Source: Spirochaetia bacterium (GTDB taxonomy: Bacteria > Spirochaetota > Spirochaetia > DTKZ01). Taken from it: a DNA stretch of 7,547 nucleotides. The translations under genes and the position numbers were made by a program. Positions 5,578-7,547 of the stretch are shown piece after piece. The notes under the pieces were generated by a model. The model searched no databases and was not told where the DNA came from. It saw only the letters and a program-made list of their open reading frames with translations. Where the stretch lies: the NCBI GenBank assembly GCA_031270615.1, contig JAISXE010000016.1:1-7547 (forward strand). The letters are read 5' to 3'. Each line of letters opens with the position of its first letter. Within the stretch, counting starts at the first letter, position 1.

Positions 5578-6882
5578 AAAAAAACTCCAGCCGAATGAAT
5601 AGATGGCGGCGCAGGCAAAGAGAAACAGGGCGGGCCGCGCGATGCCCGCGAGGCTTTCGAACAGGTTCGTTTTGTAATACTCGTTGGTCACGATAAGGCA
5701 CACATGGATGGGGCTCATCATCATGCCGATGAAACCGCAGCTATAGCCCAGCGCTATGGCCGCGAACAGGCCGCCTGTGTCGGGCCCGGCGAGGGAAAGG
5801 ACAAGCGGGAAACTGGCCCCGATGTAGCCCACGGTGATGCCCGTGGTGAGGCCGGACACGAAGGGGATAATGACGATAAGCAGAAGCACGGGGATTCCGA
5901 AGGCGTCAAGCTCCGCGCGCAGGTTTTCCATGAGGAGGCTGCCCCCGGGGAGTTTCGCTTCGATAAAAGCGCCGTAAATCCGGGCGAGTACGACAATGAC
6001 CACAAGACTGAGCGTCCGTCTGGACGAAAGGACTTTTTTCCATACCGAGGCGGGCGCGGGGCGCATTGCCTGCAGCACGGCAATGCCGCAGGCAATGCCG
6101 ATAACCATGGGCAGGTACTTGTTGATGTGTCCCAGGGCGGGAACTGCCGCAAGCAGAAGTCCGTACACGGCGATAACCGTCGCGGTCGGCAGGACGAGGG
6201 GGAAAAAGGCCTTTCCCTGCTCCCCGCCGGTTTGCGCCGTGCCGGGCTGGCCGCGCCCTGCCTGCCCGTGCGTCCCGTGCGGCAGCTTGCGCAGGAGAAA
6301 GCAGTACCCCGCCCCGGAGGCGGCGAAAAACAAGGGCATCATGAGGCAGGCCAGTTTCCAGATGGGAAGCCCCGACAGATCGACGGCCAAAAGCACGCCC
6401 GGATACAGGGGCCACCAAAATTCCCAGACATGGCGGAACCAGTAATTAATCCTGGTTTTCTGCATCTGCGTCAGGGCCTTCCCGCCGTCGGCGTCGTCCA
6501 GCAGCGGGGCCGAAAAGAGGGCGCCGGCCGGCATGGGCAAAAGCCCCACGATGGCGGGCAGCACGGCAAAAATATTCTTGGGGGAGAGCCGCGATCTGAG
6601 GCTTGCTACCAGGTCCTTCATCATGCCCGCCTCCGACATAAGCGAACTGAGCCAGATGACCCCCGCGACAACGAGGACAAGGAAAAGCGTGTCCAGGGAG
6701 AAAAGCCGCCCAAAGGCGATCCCGCGCATGGAAGAAAGCGACTGCCCCGTCCACAGGGCGAGGATAAGCGAACCCGCGAGCAGCGCGGCGCTGAGGCTCT
6801 TCGTCAGCTTCTGGAAAACGAGAATCCCCAGAAGGGAGGCAAGTATTCTGCCGAGGTACGGGACAGAGAAAAGGATATTCAT
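5572..6882 (-). CDS. DUF401 family integral membrane protein (putative permease)
   Basis: A 436-residue polytopic inner-membrane protein. Family-typical blocks are LLPMPAGALFSAPLLDD (114-130), INYWFRHVWEFWWPLYPG (145-162), PFVSGLTTGITVGYIGASFP (340-359) and the near-C-terminal GMMMSPIHVCLIVTNEYY (386-403). Hydrophobic stretches at roughly 5-45, 63-85, 102-123, 155-197, 227-250, 256-272, 290-305, 328-365, 370-400 and 415-435 support about ten or more membrane segments. DUF401 proteins are thought to belong to the ion-transporter superfamily; the substrate is unknown. A Gly/Gln-rich hydrophilic loop (200-224) looks lineage-specific. The frame extends to a TTG at 6921, but the ATG at 6882 gives a better hydrophobic N-terminus. 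Neither start has a good Shine-Dalgarno sequence. The stop lies inside the repeat array before the ATPase gene. A uronate-transport role cannot be inferred from proximity alone. Confidence 0.85.
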   Translation of the reverse strand: MNILFSVPYLGRILASLLGILVFQKLTKSLSAALLAGSLILALWTGQSLSSMRGIAFGRLFSLDTLFLVLVVAGVIWLSSLMSEAGMMKDLVASLRSRLSPKNIFAVLPAIVGLLPMPAGALFSAPLLDDADGGKALTQMQKTRINYWFRHVWEFWWPLYPGVLLAVDLSGLPIWKLACLMMPLFFAASGAGYCFLLRKLPHGTHGQAGRGQPGTAQTGGEQGKAFFPLVLPTATVIAVYGLLLAAVPALGHINKYLPMVIGIACGIAVLQAMRPAPASVWKKVLSSRRTLSLVVIVVLARIYGAFIEAKLPGGSLLMENLRAELDAFGIPVLLLIVIIPFVSGLTTGITVGYIGASFPLVLSLAGPDTGGLFAAIALGYSCGFIGMMMSPIHVCLIVTNEYYKTNLFESLAGIARPALFLFACAAIYSFGWSFFP

Positions 6883-6885
6883 AGT

Positions 6886-6921
6886 GGGTATATGATACCC
6901 CGGAAGGCGCGGCGGCTGCAA
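6886..6921 (-). promoter_or_regulatory. Palindrome and possible promoter just before the DUF401 start
   Basis: A perfect inverted repeat, GGGTAT/ATACCC around 3 nt (6886-6900), ends 3 nt before the ATG on the - strand. It contains TATCAT (6892-6897, 5/6 of a -10 box), with TTGCAG (6916-6921) 18 bp upstream as a weak -35. If used, the transcript would start within a few bases of the ATG. The palindrome could be an operator or an mRNA hairpin. If the TTG at 6921 were the real start, the palindrome would be coding. Confidence 0.35.
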
Positions 6922-7066
6922 GCCAGGGGGCGCGTTGCCTCATGAAAAAAACCAACCACTGACGGCACAGACGAAAGGCCGACCAAGAGGACGATTTTGG
7001 GGAAAAAGCCCGGCATGCAATACGGGGAGTGAAGCGTGCAGTGTGAAGTGAAGAGTTTTTGGGCGC
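6922..7066. other. Intergenic stretch between the DUF401 gene and the right repeat tract
   Basis: No supported gene. The only notable motif is three GTGAAG hexamers (7029-7034, 7043-7048, 7049-7054), the last two adjacent. A frame open through here on the - strand is a shadow that also runs antisense-frame through the DUF401 gene. Confidence 0.6.
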
Positions 7067-7091
7067 GTTTTTGCGGCTGTGCCGCAAAAAC
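7067..7091. repeat. Perfect 11-bp palindrome with TGT loop
   Basis: GTTTTTGCGGC (7067-7077) pairs with GCCGCAAAAAC (7081-7091) around TGT. The T-run is on the 5' side and the A-run on the 3' side on both strands, so it is not a standard intrinsic terminator. It leads directly into the shared unit ending TTTCCGCTGCAAT. Its left arm plus the first loop base also occurs, on the - strand, right beside the left 52-bp unit (about 355-364). Confidence 0.8.
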
Positions 7092-7109
7092 CGGGCTTTC
7101 CGCTGCAAT
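7085..7109 (+). repeat. 25-bp direct repeat, right copy
   Basis: Identical to 11-35 in the same orientation, about 7.07 kb apart. It is followed, as in the left flank, by a palindrome and then a second TTTCCGCT(G/T)CAAT copy (7131-7143 here, 63-75 on the left). The intervening palindrome differs: CTTTTGGC-TAC-GCCAAAAG (7110-7128) here against AGCCCC-TGC-GGGGCT (41-55) on the left. Confidence 0.85.
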
Positions 7110-7150
7110 CTTTTGGCTACGCCAAAAGGATTTCCGCTTCAATCCCTCGC

Positions 7151-7195
7151 GCATGGGCAAGCAACGATTTTGCTTTGCAAAATCGTGACCAGCCA
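7151..7195 (+). repeat. Palindromic skeleton module, intact copy
   Basis: GCATGGGCAAGCAAC (7151-7165) is followed by GATTTTGC-TTT-GCAAAATC (7166-7184) and then GTGACCAGCCA (7185-7195). The flanks match 145-185 (GCATGGGTGGGCAAC ... GCGGCCAGCCA), but the palindrome in the middle there is AACCC-GAA-GGGTT. The stem extends by ACG/CGT outside the palindrome here. Confidence 0.8.
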
Positions 7196-7199
7196 GGTT

Positions 7200-7340
7200 G
7201 CATGGGCGAGCAACGATTTTGCTCGGCCATTAACCTATATATACGCCACAGGCTTTTTAGGGCCTCTTGCCCGGAAGCATTGTTATTACAAACACGCTTT
7301 CGCGTGCGGTTGCCGGGGTATGCAAAATCGTGACCAGCCC
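7200..7340 (+). repeat. Second skeleton module, split by a ~97-bp insert
   Basis: The left half (7200-7223) matches 7151-7174 at 23 of 24 bases and stops after GATTTTGCT. The right half, TGCAAAATCGTGACCAGCC (7321-7339), is identical to 7176-7194. The two halves are separated by 97 bases (7224-7320), so the module appears interrupted in the 3-nt loop of its palindrome. Confidence 0.75.
7221..7320 (+). repeat. 52-bp dispersed unit, right copy, within a ~97-bp insert
   Basis: 7221-7272 is the inverted counterpart of 305-356 (48/52). The insert proper starts at CGGCCATTAACC (7224) and ends near GGTTGCCGGGGTA (7320). Its termini form an imperfect inverted repeat (CGGC...AACC). An internal hairpin CACGC-TTTC-GCGTG (7293-7306) corresponds to the CACGCCC hairpin beside the left copy. 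It encodes no protein of useful length, so any movement would need factors acting in trans. Confidence 0.7.
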
Positions 7341-7473
7341 TACGGTCTTCCGCTGCCCCCTCATGCGGGGGATTGCCACCCCCGTACCGCCCCCGGATTA
7401 CCGGCATTGCCAGAAAAGCCATGAAACCCGGAAAAAGACGCCTGGAAAACGGGCGCGGAGCGCGTCCGGGAAA
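7341..7473. other. Remaining right-flank intergenic DNA
   Basis: Contains TCTTCCGCTGC (7346-7356), a partial TTTCCGCTGCAAT-like copy. It runs into the palindrome CCCCC-TCATGC-GGGGG (7356-7371) and then ATTGCC, again the skeleton-plus-hairpin layout. No supported gene. Confidence 0.5.
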
Positions 7474-7547
7474 ACCGCCAAAGTCCTGGCGAATCCCGCA
7501 CATCTTTGGCAAGGGGACATCTTTCAGTATGGCGGCAACCATGCCGT
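7474..7547 (-). pseudogene. Possible gene start or remnant at the window edge (LarA/DUF2088-like?)
   Basis: On the - strand an ATG at 7542 begins a peptide containing ILKDVPLPKMCGIRQDF. From memory this resembles the N-terminus of nickel-dependent lactate racemase (LarA/DUF2088) family proteins. After about 23 residues the frame runs into Arg/Pro-rich sequence and then into the repeat tract, with no family-like continuation. It is either a truncated or frameshifted remnant or a chance likeness. The frame is open to the window edge, so it could start further upstream. Confidence 0.25.

Noticed and set aside
5572..6882. DUF401 protein as the uronate transporter of the operon
   Set aside because: It is on the opposite strand, separated by the ATPase gene and a terminator, and its family has no established substrate. 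Proximity alone is not enough.
5704..6945. + strand open frame (413 codons) opposite the DUF401 gene
   Set aside because: Its charged, His/Gly/Arg-rich product is what the reverse complement of a GC-rich membrane protein gene gives. The DUF401 frame has clear family motifs.
7067..7091. Intrinsic terminator
   Set aside because: On both strands the T-run precedes and the A-run follows the stem, the opposite of a terminator. It behaves as one of the repeat palindromes.

Overview
The window (7547 bp, GC-rich) looks like a bacterial chromosome segment. It has a uronic-acid catabolic operon on the + strand, two genes on the - strand, and repeat-dense intergenic DNA at both ends. The host cannot be named from sequence alone. 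An SDR-type D-mannonate oxidoreductase next to a UxaE-type epimerase, a solitary AAA_14/DUF4143 ATPase, a DUF401 permease and heavy intergenic repeats would fit a gut anaerobe such as a termite-gut Treponema/Leadbettera-like spirochaete. That assignment is inference only.

Layout. Bases 1-433 hold no credible gene; they carry modular palindromic repeats and then the operon promoter. Bases 512-4171 hold three tightly spaced genes: uxuB-like SDR, uxaC and uxaE (gaps of 10 and 8 nt). A GC-rich hairpin terminator at 4182-4207 overlaps the stop codon of the convergent - strand ATPase gene (4206-5474). Upstream of that gene, four 23-bp direct repeats (5491-5577) overlap its likely promoter and the 3' end of the DUF401 membrane protein gene (5572-6882, - strand). 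Bases 6883-7547 are a second repeat tract related to the left one. The last ~75 bases may hold a gene remnant or gene start on the - strand.

How the genes work together. UxaC isomerises D-glucuronate to D-fructuronate and D-galacturonate to D-tagaturonate. UxaE epimerises tagaturonate to fructuronate. The SDR reduces fructuronate to D-mannonate. The three genes therefore funnel both uronates to mannonate without the altronate branch (UxaB/UxaA). Mannonate dehydratase, the KDG kinase and aldolase, a regulator and a dedicated uronate transporter are not in the window. The ATPase and the DUF401 protein have no evident link to this pathway.

Most unusual structure. (i) Both flanks share a repeat skeleton interrupted at fixed places by perfect palindromes with mostly 3-nt loops; stem sequences differ between copies but pairing is kept. 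(ii) A 52-bp unit present in inverted orientation in the two flanks sits, on the right, inside the loop of one such palindrome; on the left it abuts a half-palindrome at the same position. (iii) A 23-bp iteron-like array lies over the ATPase promoter. (iv) UxaC carries a ~53-residue Lys/Ala-rich N-terminal extension.
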